A stretch of DNA of 64,000 bases from Deltaproteobacteria bacterium (GTDB lineage Bacteria > Desulfobacterota > Binatia > UBA9968 > JAJDTQ01): NCBI GenBank assembly GCA_026712905.1, contig JAPOPM010000223.1, positions 1-64,000 on the forward strand, in the 5' to 3' direction. The notes under the pieces are model-generated. The model was not told where the DNA came from. It did not search any database and saw only the letters and a list, made by a program, of their open reading frames with translations. The translations under genes and the position numbers were made by a program. Positions 24,553-31,973 of the stretch are shown piece after piece. How positions within the stretch are numbered: position 1 is the first letter of the stretch; each line of letters starts with the position of its first letter.

Positions 24553-25164
24553 CTAGTCCAGCTTGATGTCGAGTTCTTCCAGCAACGCCGCCGCGTCCGA
24601 CTTGAAGCCCTCGTCGATGTCCTGATACAGGCTCCTGCCCTTGGTGTCCGCGTCGACGATGAGGGGCCCCAGACCGTCCACCTCCATGATCCACATGGCC
24701 TCGGGCCGGCCCAGCTCGGGCCAGGCGCAATCGATGACACGTGTGACCCGCGCGGCGTACTCGTTGTAGTTGCCAGCGCACACCAGGTGCACGCAGCCGG
24801 CCTGCTTGCAGAACGCTTCCAGGCCTTCGAGCATGCCCTTGCCGATGATCAGCTTGAGGTCCAGCAGACCGACGGCCTTCTCGATCTTCTCCCGTCCCGC
24901 GAGCCAGCTCGGCATGGGCACCAGGGCGACCATCTCGGCGCGGTCCGGTCCTTCCTTCACCAAGGGGCCGCTGTGGAACACGGTCTCGGCGCCGAGTTCC
25001 TTCAGGCGCTTGCGGACCGTCTCCCCTCCCTCGGGATCGATCAGGCGGTCGTAGGTCAGCGACCTGCAGGTGAACACCCGTCCGCTGATGGTGACCGAGT
25101 CGCCCGCGTCCAGGTCGCGCAGGGCTTCTTCGCTCACAGGACTCGTCAGGTGGACAGTCTTCAT
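24553..25164 (-). CDS. Class I fumarase/tartrate dehydratase beta-type subunit, divergent
   Basis: A 203-residue protein with the swivelling beta-domain layout: LTSPVSEEALRDLDAGDSVTI-type start, a FHSGPLVKEG strand, LDLKLIIGKGM and a final GLGPLIVDADTKGRSLYQ. Two active-site motifs of the family are not recognisable: the RDxAHxR helix reads CRSLTYDRL, and GPTTSxRM reads VPMPSWLAGREK. The partner alpha subunit is upstream at 25364-26287. It may act on a non-canonical hydroxy acid, or the chemistry may differ. The start at 25164 follows AGGAGACACC. Confidence 0.8.
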   Translation of the reverse strand: MKTVHLTSPVSEEALRDLDAGDSVTISGRVFTCRSLTYDRLIDPEGGETVRKRLKELGAETVFHSGPLVKEGPDRAEMVALVPMPSWLAGREKIEKAVGLLDLKLIIGKGMLEGLEAFCKQAGCVHLVCAGNYNEYAARVTRVIDCAWPELGRPEAMWIMEVDGLGPLIVDADTKGRSLYQDIDEGFKSDAAALLEELDIKLD

Positions 25165-25197
25165 GGTGTCTCCTGTAGTACCAACCACGTCACAGAA

Positions 25198-25296
25198 CGT
25201 CATTCCCGCGGAAGCGGGAATCCAGGCGGGGTGACGCGGGGACCACGCCCATTTGCCCCTCCCCACCCCTGGATTTCCGCTTCCGCGGGAATGACG
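25198..25296. repeat. Inverted pair of REP-like CATTCCCGCGGAAGCGGGAAT repeats
   Basis: One copy of the family (GTCATTCCCGCGGAAGCGGGAATCCAGG type) at 25198-25226 faces an inverted copy at 25268-25296, so the transcript between the two hydro-lyase genes could form a long hairpin. The same repeat occurs elsewhere in this window near 34120, 36980, 46820 and 49000-49300. Confidence 0.85.
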
Positions 25297-25363
25297 ATTC
25301 GAAGGGTTCCTGCGTCACGGAATTGTCATTCGGCCTGTCGCACGGGCATGACGATTCCGCGCA

Positions 25364-26287
25364 TCACTGCCGCTCCATCCAGCTCGACAGGGGCCGGCTC
25401 TCGACCCGGCCGTCGGCGTACATGCGGACGGTGGTGCGGCGCATGGCGGCGCACTGGAGGTAGACCGCCACGGGCAGCGTCGCCATGTGGCAGTAGGCCA
25501 TCTCCAGGTGCACGTCGAAGGCCGAGGTGGCGCCGCCCATGCCCATGGGGCCCAGCTTGAGCCTCAGGACGTCGTCCATGAGCTGGTTTTCCAGTCGCGC
25601 CAGCTCGGGGTCGGGGTTGCGGTCCCCCACGGGGCGCAGGATCGCGGCCTCCTTGGCCATGCGCGTGCAGGTCTCGAAGGTGCCGCCGAGTCCCACGCCC
25701 ACGAGGTTGGGCGAGCAGGTTGCGCCCAGGCGCACGAGGTTGATGGTGGACTCCACCACGAACTTGCGCACGCCCTTTTCGCCCGCCGTGGGCGGCAGCA
25801 CCGTGAACTTGCTGCCCACCAGCTCGGGGCCGCCGCCCACGGCCACGTTGGTGATCTCCAGGTAGTCGGCGTCGGGCACCACGCGCACCTTGATGTCCGG
25901 GCAGCCGGGACCCTGGTTGGTATTGGGGTTGTGGCGCGTGATGGGGTGGACCGCGTTGGGCCGCAGCGGAATTTCCGATGTCACCCCGGCGCTCACCTCG
26001 CGAAGCGTCCGCTCCAGAGCCTGGTAGCCGCCTTCGATCTCGCCGATCATGTCCGTACCCAGGCCGACGTAGTAGGTCAGCAGGCCCGTGTCCGCGCAAA
26101 ACGGCATGTTTCGTGCCGAGGCGGTGGCCACCGCGTCCAGGTTCGCCTTGAGGTGCGCCTTTCCGAACTCGCTGGTCTCCTTGTCGTGCTGCTCCTGCAG
26201 AAAAGACTTGAAATCCTCGGGCAGGTCGTACTGATTGCTCTTCCACAACGCGGTGACGGTGCGCGCGATGGCTTCCTGGCTCAGCAT
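25364..26287 (-). CDS. Class I fumarase/tartrate dehydratase alpha-type subunit
   Basis: A 307-residue iron-sulfur hydro-lyase subunit. Cluster cysteines are visible in MPFCADTGLL (Cys64) and LGATCSPNLVGVGLGG (Cys191); a third is probably Cys266 or Cys279 near ATLPVAVYLQC. The HPITRHNPNTNQGPG segment and the ENQLMDDV helix are typical. It pairs with the beta-type subunit 199 bases downstream; the gap is filled by an inverted repeat. The substrate may be fumarate, tartrate or another hydroxy acid. Start 26287 is chosen because the family begins with this MLSQEAIARTV helix; the upstream frame has no similarity. Confidence 0.88.
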   Translation of the reverse strand: MLSQEAIARTVTALWKSNQYDLPEDFKSFLQEQHDKETSEFGKAHLKANLDAVATASARNMPFCADTGLLTYYVGLGTDMIGEIEGGYQALERTLREVSAGVTSEIPLRPNAVHPITRHNPNTNQGPGCPDIKVRVVPDADYLEITNVAVGGGPELVGSKFTVLPPTAGEKGVRKFVVESTINLVRLGATCSPNLVGVGLGGTFETCTRMAKEAAILRPVGDRNPDPELARLENQLMDDVLRLKLGPMGMGGATSAFDVHLEMAYCHMATLPVAVYLQCAAMRRTTVRMYADGRVESRPLSSWMERQ

Positions 26288-26384
26288 CGTTCGTCCCTTT
26301 CCGCCTGCATGCGACAGGCCACTTGCACCTACAACATGAGCTTTGAATAGGCAACAGCCCTGTCCCCCCAGTCCGCGGTCGTTC

Positions 26385-26413
26385 TTGACAATCCTCATGC
26401 CGTCTTGCATTGT
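26385..26413 (+). promoter_or_regulatory. Probable promoter of the tandem TctC genes
   Basis: A perfect TTGACA at 26385-26390 is followed after 17 bases by CATTGT (26408-26413). It lies in the divergent gap between the hydro-lyase and the first TctC gene, about 50 bases before its GGAGG site (26450-26454). The -35 is strong, the -10 only partial. Confidence 0.4.
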
Positions 26414-26461
26414 GTGTGGCTTCAAGCATCAGTCAAGTCCATCAACACTGGAGGACCTACC

Positions 26462-27490
26462 ATGGTACGGAGACTCGCTGCCGTATTGACTACAGGTATC
26501 GCGTTGGCGTTTACGTCGGGACCGGCGTGGAGCGTAGCGGATTTCTACAAGGGCAAGACCATCCGGTTCATCGTGGGGCACGCCCCCGGCGGCGGCTACG
26601 ATACCTACACCCGGACCACCGCCCGCCACATCACCAAGCACTTTCCGGGAAAGCCCAACCCGGTGGTCCAGAACCTCACCGGTGCCGGGGGCCTCATCGC
26701 CGGCAACTACATCTACAACAAGAGCAAGCCCGACGGCCTGACCGTGGGCGTGTGGAACAACCAGTTCGTGGTGCATGAGGCGCTCGGCAGCAGACGCGTG
26801 CACTTCAAGGCGCGGAAGTTCGGTTGGATCGGCGCCCCCGTCACCGGCTGGCCGAGCTGCGCGGTGATGGCATTCACCGGCCTCAAGAGCTGGGACGACT
26901 TGGTGAAGTACGGCAAGCCCCTCAAGGTGGGATCGGCCGGCGGCACCGGCACCACTCTGCCGACGATCCTGAACATCGCCACCGGCAAGGAGCTGTTCGA
27001 AATCATTCCCGGGTACCGAGGCACCGCACCGGTGCGGCTGGCCATGCAGGCGAGAGAGCTGGGCGGGGTTTGCATGTCGTTCGAGTCCATGCGGGTGACC
27101 GCCCGGTCGATGCTCGACGCCAAGGGCGGCGACAAGCTGATTCCGATTCTGGTCCATGGAAATCCGCCGGATCCCGAAGTCCAGAACATCCCGCGCGTGC
27201 AGGATCTCGTCAAGGGCAAGAACAACGTGGCGATGCTGAACGCCTGGGCGTTGCAGTACAACTTCCAGCGGCCGCTAACGCTCCCTCCGGGTACCCCCAA
27301 GGAGCGCGTCGCGGCCTGGCGCAAGGCCTATGCCGCGACTCTCAAGGATCCGGCTTTCCTGGCGGACGCGAAGAAGTCGCGCCTGAACGTCGAGTACGTG
27401 TCCGGAGAACAGATCGACAAATACGTGGAGATCATGCTGAACATGTCGGCAGAGACCAAGGAACGGCTCAAGTGGATGCTGCCCAAGTAA
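26462..27490 (+). CDS. Tripartite tricarboxylate transporter substrate-binding protein (TctC), copy 1
   Basis: A 342-residue periplasmic protein with signal peptide (cleavage near AWSVAD) and TctC/Bug motifs: RFIVGHAPGGGYDTYTRTTA, VVQNLTGAGGLIAGNYIYN and the DGLTVGVWNN loop. It binds a carboxylate and delivers it to TctA/TctB permeases. The only such permease in the window is the fused gene at 31974-34049, on the opposite strand. It is roughly four-fifths identical by eye to the next gene, indicating a tandem duplication. Confidence 0.92.
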   Translation: MVRRLAAVLTTGIALAFTSGPAWSVADFYKGKTIRFIVGHAPGGGYDTYTRTTARHITKHFPGKPNPVVQNLTGAGGLIAGNYIYNKSKPDGLTVGVWNNQFVVHEALGSRRVHFKARKFGWIGAPVTGWPSCAVMAFTGLKSWDDLVKYGKPLKVGSAGGTGTTLPTILNIATGKELFEIIPGYRGTAPVRLAMQARELGGVCMSFESMRVTARSMLDAKGGDKLIPILVHGNPPDPEVQNIPRVQDLVKGKNNVAMLNAWALQYNFQRPLTLPPGTPKERVAAWRKAYAATLKDPAFLADAKKSRLNVEYVSGEQIDKYVEIMLNMSAETKERLKWMLPK

Positions 27491-27521
27491 GGGATTTGAC
27501 GAAACCGAAGGGAGTCTGGAA

Positions 27522-28559
27522 ATGAAGCGAGCCGTTGTCGGAATAGTCGGCCTGAGCTTTGCCTTGGCGTTCGTCGCGGGCTTCTCGGGCACCGCCTGGA
27601 GCGTCGAGGACTTCTTCAAGGGCAAGACCCTCCGCTTCATCGTCGGAGCCTCGCCGGGTGGCGGATACGACACCTACACACGCACCGCCGCGCGCCACAT
27701 CAGCAAGCATTTTCCCGGAAACCCGACGCCGGTGGTGCAGAACCTGACCGGCGCCGGCGGCCTCATCGTCGCCAACTACCTCTACAACAAGGTCAAGCCC
27801 GACGGGCTGACAGTGGGCGTCTGGAACAACGTGTTCCTGCTGCACGAGGCGCTGGGCTCCCGGCGTGTCAACTTCAAGGCACGGAAGTTCGGCTGGGTGG
27901 GCGCGCCCGTGACCGGCTGGCCGAGCTGCGCGGTGATGGGATTCACCGGCCTCAAGAGCTGGGACGATCTGGTCAAGTCGGGGAAGCCCCTCAAGGTGGG
28001 GTCGTCCGGCGGCACCGGCACCACCCTTCCCACGATCCTCAACATCGCCTCCGGCAAGAAGCTCTTCGACATCGTTCCCGGTTACAAGGGTACGGCGATC
28101 GTGAGGCTGGCCTTGCAGGCGAGGGAGCTGGGCGGGGTCTGCATGGCGTTCGAGTCCATGCGGGTGACGGCGCGTTCCATGCTCGACGCCAAGGGCGACG
28201 ACAAGCTGGTCCCCATCCTGGTCCATGGGAATCCGCCGGACAAGGAAGTGAAGGACCTGCCGCGGGTGACGGACCTAGTCCAGGGCAAGGACAACGTGGC
28301 CATGCTCAATGCCTGGGCGGTGCAATACAACTTCCAGCGGCCGGTAACGCTGCCGCCGGGCACCCCCAAGGCCCGGGTGGCGGCCTGGCGCAAGGCCTAT
28401 GCCGCGACCCTCGAGGATCCGGCCTTCCTGGCCGACGCCAAGAAGTCCAAGCTGAACGTGGTGTACGTGTCCGGCGAAGATGCCGAGAAGCACACGGAGA
28501 CGATCCTGTCCATGTCTCCGGAGACCAAGGAGCGCCTCAAGTGGATGTTGCCCAAGTGA
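27522..28559 (+). CDS. Tripartite tricarboxylate transporter substrate-binding protein (TctC), copy 2
   Basis: A 345-residue paralogue of the preceding gene, beginning with a separate signal peptide (MKRAVVGIVGLSFALAFVAG, end near AWSVED). Differences concentrate in the signal peptide, in the loop after GLIVANYLYNKVK, and near the C-terminus (EDAEKHTETILSMS), so the ligand-contact loops may have diverged slightly. It lies 31 bases after copy 1 and is followed by a strong hairpin terminator. Confidence 0.92.
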   Translation: MKRAVVGIVGLSFALAFVAGFSGTAWSVEDFFKGKTLRFIVGASPGGGYDTYTRTAARHISKHFPGNPTPVVQNLTGAGGLIVANYLYNKVKPDGLTVGVWNNVFLLHEALGSRRVNFKARKFGWVGAPVTGWPSCAVMGFTGLKSWDDLVKSGKPLKVGSSGGTGTTLPTILNIASGKKLFDIVPGYKGTAIVRLALQARELGGVCMAFESMRVTARSMLDAKGDDKLVPILVHGNPPDKEVKDLPRVTDLVQGKDNVAMLNAWAVQYNFQRPVTLPPGTPKARVAAWRKAYAATLEDPAFLADAKKSKLNVVYVSGEDAEKHTETILSMSPETKERLKWMLPK

Positions 28560-28590
28560 AGGTCTTCGCATCCGCTTGCGGCTGACGCCG

Positions 28591-28630
28591 CAAAACGCCC
28601 CTTTTCGCTGAAGCGGAAAGGGGCGTTTTG
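28591..28630. terminator. Bidirectional rho-independent terminator
   Basis: CAAAACGCCCCTTTTCGCT (28591-28609) pairs with AGCGGAAAGGGGCGTTTTG (28612-28630) with a single mismatch and a 2-base nominal loop; the stem closes on an A-run on the left and a T-run on the right, so it can end transcripts from both sides. It separates the convergent TctC and cyclase genes. Confidence 0.9.
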
Positions 28631-28640
28631 CGTTCGGGTT

Positions 28641-29312
28641 CTAAACCACGGCGACGGCGCGGCACGGCGCGCCGTCGCCGCCCTCGATCTTGATCGGGAA
28701 CGCGATCAGCGTAAAGGTGCGCTTCGGGACCTTGTGCAGGTTGGCCAAGTGCTCGATGAACGGGATACCCTTGCCGAGGAAGGTCCGGTGCACCGGGAAA
28801 TCGCCCGGCCGGGGCTCCCCTTTTCCCTGCACCTGGTCCTGGGGCGAGTCCAGGGCCAGCGCCTTGATGCGCTTCGATACCAGCCAGCGTGCCAGCTCCG
28901 GGGTGATGAAGGGATTGTCGAAGTAGTAGTTGGGGTTGCCGAACATCTTGCGGTTCCAGCCGGTGTGGAACACCACGATCCTCCCCTTGAGATCCCTCTC
29001 TCGGAAGCCCGGCGAGGTGCGGACGTCGTCGATGGTGAGGCCGGTCCTGGGTCTGGCCCTTCGGCGCAGATCGATCTTGACCGCGGGCCCCATGAAGCGC
29101 TCCAGCGGCATCTGGTCGATGGTCTTGCCGCCGGGCACGAAGTGATACGGCGGGTCGCAGTGGGTGCCTGTGTGGATGCTCGCGTGCATCTCGGTGTTGG
29201 AGCGCCCGTGGGTCTCGTGCGTGTGGATCGGGTGAAACGACAAGGTCGGATGGCCCGGGACCACGGTCACGTTGGTGGTCAGCGGCAGGCTCAGGTCGAT
29301 CAGCTTCGGCAT
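28641..29312 (-). CDS. Cyclase-family (kynurenine formamidase-like) metal hydrolase
   Basis: A 223-residue protein. The metal-binding signature HTGTHCDPPYHF is at about 46-57, preceded by the family start LIDLSLPLT and followed by KGRIVVFHTGWNRKMF. Members hydrolyse N-formylkynurenine, isatin or cyclic amides and lactones. GGAGGGAGAG precedes the ATG. It is the last gene of the minus-strand operon that begins at 38205, 17 bases after the epimerase gene, and may open a ring or amide formed in that pathway. Confidence 0.9.
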   Translation of the reverse strand: MPKLIDLSLPLTTNVTVVPGHPTLSFHPIHTHETHGRSNTEMHASIHTGTHCDPPYHFVPGGKTIDQMPLERFMGPAVKIDLRRRARPRTGLTIDDVRTSPGFRERDLKGRIVVFHTGWNRKMFGNPNYYFDNPFITPELARWLVSKRIKALALDSPQDQVQGKGEPRPGDFPVHRTFLGKGIPFIEHLANLHKVPKRTFTLIAFPIKIEGGDGAPCRAVAVV

Positions 29313-29328
29313 ACTCTCCCTCCAGCGG

Positions 29329-30297
29329 CTAGAGCCGGTGGTGCTCCAGCCATTCCAGGTACCGGCCGAGCCCTCGCTCGATGTCGTATCGCGGCTCGAA
29401 ACCGAGTTCCTCCCGTGCCCGTTTCATGGACAAGGGGCCGCGCAGGCTGGCGCGAAAGAACGGCGACAGCGATCCGCCTTCCTTCCGGTGGAAGCGGAAT
29501 CCAGGCCGCACTCGCGCCAAGGCCGCCAGAACGTCGGAGAAGCGAATATTTTCACCACAACTGGCGTTGTACACCGGATAACTCAAGTGTTGTTTGCGCA
29601 ATGCCAACACGACGCAGCGCGCGGCATCCGCGACATAGGTGAGATCCCGCTCCAGATCGTCCGCGAGTTCCACCTCCTCCCCGTCGAGCGCGGCCCGGCA
29701 CCAGTCGAACACCGGCGACATGACGGTGCGCAAGGGGTTGGGACGTTCCAGCGGGCCATAGGGAGCCGAGAGGCGCAGTATGACACCATTGATGCTGAAC
29801 AAAACGAAGCAGCGGCGCACGATCTCTTCGGCGGCCCTTTTGGTGATGCCGTAAATTCCGGTTGGCGCCAACGGGGCGTCCTCTTCCAGTGGTGCGGACG
29901 GCTCCGTGGCGCCGTACACGCTCGCCGAGCTCAGGTGGACGAAACGCCTCACCCCATTGAGTCGAGCGGCTTCGAGCACGGTGGCGGTGCCGCCGACGTT
30001 CACCAGTGCGGCCGACCGGGCCGCCTCGGGCTCGAGATCGCCAATGGCGGTCACAGCGGCACCGTGGATGACCCGGTCCACGGCATGATTCTTCAAGGCC
30101 TCACACATGGCGGCCAAGTCCAGGACATCGGCCTTCACGCAGGTCACTTTCGCCGCCGCTTGGCCAAGCAAGGCTCGCGCCGCTTCGTCCAATTCGCCTT
30201 CGGCCGACAGCGCCACCACACTCTCGCCCAGCGACGCCAACTGGGCGACGATATGAATCCCTACGAAGCCCGTTCCGCCGGTCACCAGAACGCTCAT
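29329..30297 (-). CDS. NAD-dependent epimerase/dehydratase-like protein
   Basis: A 322-residue extended-SDR protein. The nucleotide motif TGGTGFVG is at residues 6-13, the serine region SSASVYG at about 122-128, and the catalytic YGITK at about 147-151. The C-terminal part (YDIERGLGRYLEWLE) is as in nucleotide-sugar epimerases. Its position inside a CoA-transferase/flavoprotein operon suggests a catabolic dehydrogenase or reductase rather than cell-wall sugar metabolism, but that is inference. A second, distantly related copy is at 42687-43655. Confidence 0.87.
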   Translation of the reverse strand: MSVLVTGGTGFVGIHIVAQLASLGESVVALSAEGELDEAARALLGQAAAKVTCVKADVLDLAAMCEALKNHAVDRVIHGAAVTAIGDLEPEAARSAALVNVGGTATVLEAARLNGVRRFVHLSSASVYGATEPSAPLEEDAPLAPTGIYGITKRAAEEIVRRCFVLFSINGVILRLSAPYGPLERPNPLRTVMSPVFDWCRAALDGEEVELADDLERDLTYVADAARCVVLALRKQHLSYPVYNASCGENIRFSDVLAALARVRPGFRFHRKEGGSLSPFFRASLRGPLSMKRAREELGFEPRYDIERGLGRYLEWLEHHRL

Positions 30298-30406
30298 GTC
30301 ATCTTCGGGCAGGCTTCAACGCATTCCTGCCCCTCCGTCGGGAATGACGGCATGGGGCGACCGTGCCGTTTCCTTTGGGAGTAGAACCTTGACACGGCGT
30401 GTGACG

Positions 30407-31948
30407 TCACCGCTCCCCCGCGACGTTCCGCCCCGCCACCATGCCGGTGATAAACGCCTCCGAGTTGTTGCCCGAGTTGAGGTACAGGTGCCCGAACACG
30501 CCGCCCATCTCGCCGGCGCAGTAGAGGCCCCGGATGGGGTTGTCGTGGGCATCCAGCACGCGCTGGTCCTTGTCGTGGGCCAGCGCGCCCTGGGTGTTGG
30601 TGATGATGGGCCACACCTCCACCGCATAGAAGGGCGGCTTGAAGATGGGGAAGAGACTGCCGGCGAAGCGCCGGAAATCCGTGTCTTCCTCGCGGTCGCA
30701 GATTTCGTTCCAGCGTGCCACCGTGGCCGGCAGATTGTCCTCGGGAACACCGATGGTCCGCGCCAGCTCCTCGACGGTGGGCGCCTGCTTGATCCAGCCC
30801 TTGGCCAACTCCACGGAGTTGTCCTCGCTCCATTCGTAGCGCCGCGACCGGTGGTCGCTGATGGGCGTGAACATGGGTCCGGTAATGCGCCCGTTCTCGT
30901 CGAAGATCATGTACGACGGGATGCGCGGGAAGTCCTTGACGTGCACGTCGTACAGGCTCATGTCGCGCCAGGGGCTGTCCTGGGGCGCCGGCGGGTACTC
31001 GTCCATGTAGCGCTTGCCGAACTTGTCGACGACGATCCAGGGCATCATCTTGGGCCCCTCGTCGCCGCTCTTGAGCGAGAACTCCTCGCCGGGCTTGGGC
31101 AGGTGGTTGGCGCCGTGACGCCCCTGGATACGGTGGCGGAAAGCGATGGGGTACTCCGGCGTCTTGAAGCCGTAGCCGCCGTGGACGTGCCACATGTGCC
31201 AAAGCCCGGCGCCGGCCTTCTGCCCCATGAGGAGGCCGTCGCCGGTGTTACCCAGGGCGCAGATGGGATAGAAGGGCTGCGCCTGGAGATACTGGAGCCG
31301 GAGTTGCTCGTTGTGTTCGAATCCGCCCGCGGCCAGCACGACGCCGTTGCGCGCCCGGATGCGCACGCGCTCGCCTTCGCGCTCCGCGACGACTCCGGTC
31401 ACCCTGCCCTGCTCGTCCGAGACAAGCTCCCGCACCGGCGTGGACAGGGAAACGGCGATGTCCCGCTTGTTCACGTTGTCGTCCACTACCTTGAAAGCGA
31501 TCCACCCGGTGCCGTGGACCTGGAGCCAGGGATAGCACTGGGCCTCCTCGCTCTTGACCGCCAGTAGCCCGATGGCGTCGCCCGGCGGTCCACCGTCGAA
31601 GCGGTACGTGCCGCCGGTGCCGTGCCGCTCCTGCACCTCGATGGCGGTGTCGTCGGTGAGCTCCTTCATGAAGCCGGAGAGCGTGCGCAGCTCCCTGGCG
31701 AACGCGTAGATCACCGGATCCGGCACGGTGTTGAGGCACATGCGCTTCAGGTAGGCGAACGCCTTGTCGACGTCGTCCGTGATCCTGAAGAAGCCTCCGG
31801 ACAGGATGGAATTGCCGCCCGGATGCTCCATCTTCTCCAGAAGCTGCACGCGGGCACCGCGATCATGCGCCACGATGGCCGCCACGCCGCCGGAATAACC
31901 GTAGCCCACCACGACAACGTCCGTCTCCTGATCCCACGTTGCACTCAT
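30407..31948 (-). CDS. FAD-binding dehydrogenase/fumarate-reductase-like flavoprotein, copy A
   Basis: A 513-residue flavoprotein of the FAD_binding_2 group (fumarate reductase, urocanate reductase, 3-ketosteroid dehydrogenase). The dinucleotide motif is GYGYSGGVAAIVA (about 14-26), the FAD-binding EKMEHPGGNS follows, and the C-terminal GLYCAGEMGGVFGHLYLNSG closes the FAD site. No signal peptide and no flavocytochrome part are seen, so a soluble enzyme is likely. It is a paralogue of the protein at 34185-35693; both flank the fused permease. Confidence 0.88.
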   Translation of the reverse strand: MSATWDQETDVVVVGYGYSGGVAAIVAHDRGARVQLLEKMEHPGGNSILSGGFFRITDDVDKAFAYLKRMCLNTVPDPVIYAFARELRTLSGFMKELTDDTAIEVQERHGTGGTYRFDGGPPGDAIGLLAVKSEEAQCYPWLQVHGTGWIAFKVVDDNVNKRDIAVSLSTPVRELVSDEQGRVTGVVAEREGERVRIRARNGVVLAAGGFEHNEQLRLQYLQAQPFYPICALGNTGDGLLMGQKAGAGLWHMWHVHGGYGFKTPEYPIAFRHRIQGRHGANHLPKPGEEFSLKSGDEGPKMMPWIVVDKFGKRYMDEYPPAPQDSPWRDMSLYDVHVKDFPRIPSYMIFDENGRITGPMFTPISDHRSRRYEWSEDNSVELAKGWIKQAPTVEELARTIGVPEDNLPATVARWNEICDREEDTDFRRFAGSLFPIFKPPFYAVEVWPIITNTQGALAHDKDQRVLDAHDNPIRGLYCAGEMGGVFGHLYLNSGNNSEAFITGMVAGRNVAGER

Positions 31949-31973
31949 GTTCCAATCCTGTTGAGCGAGACGC

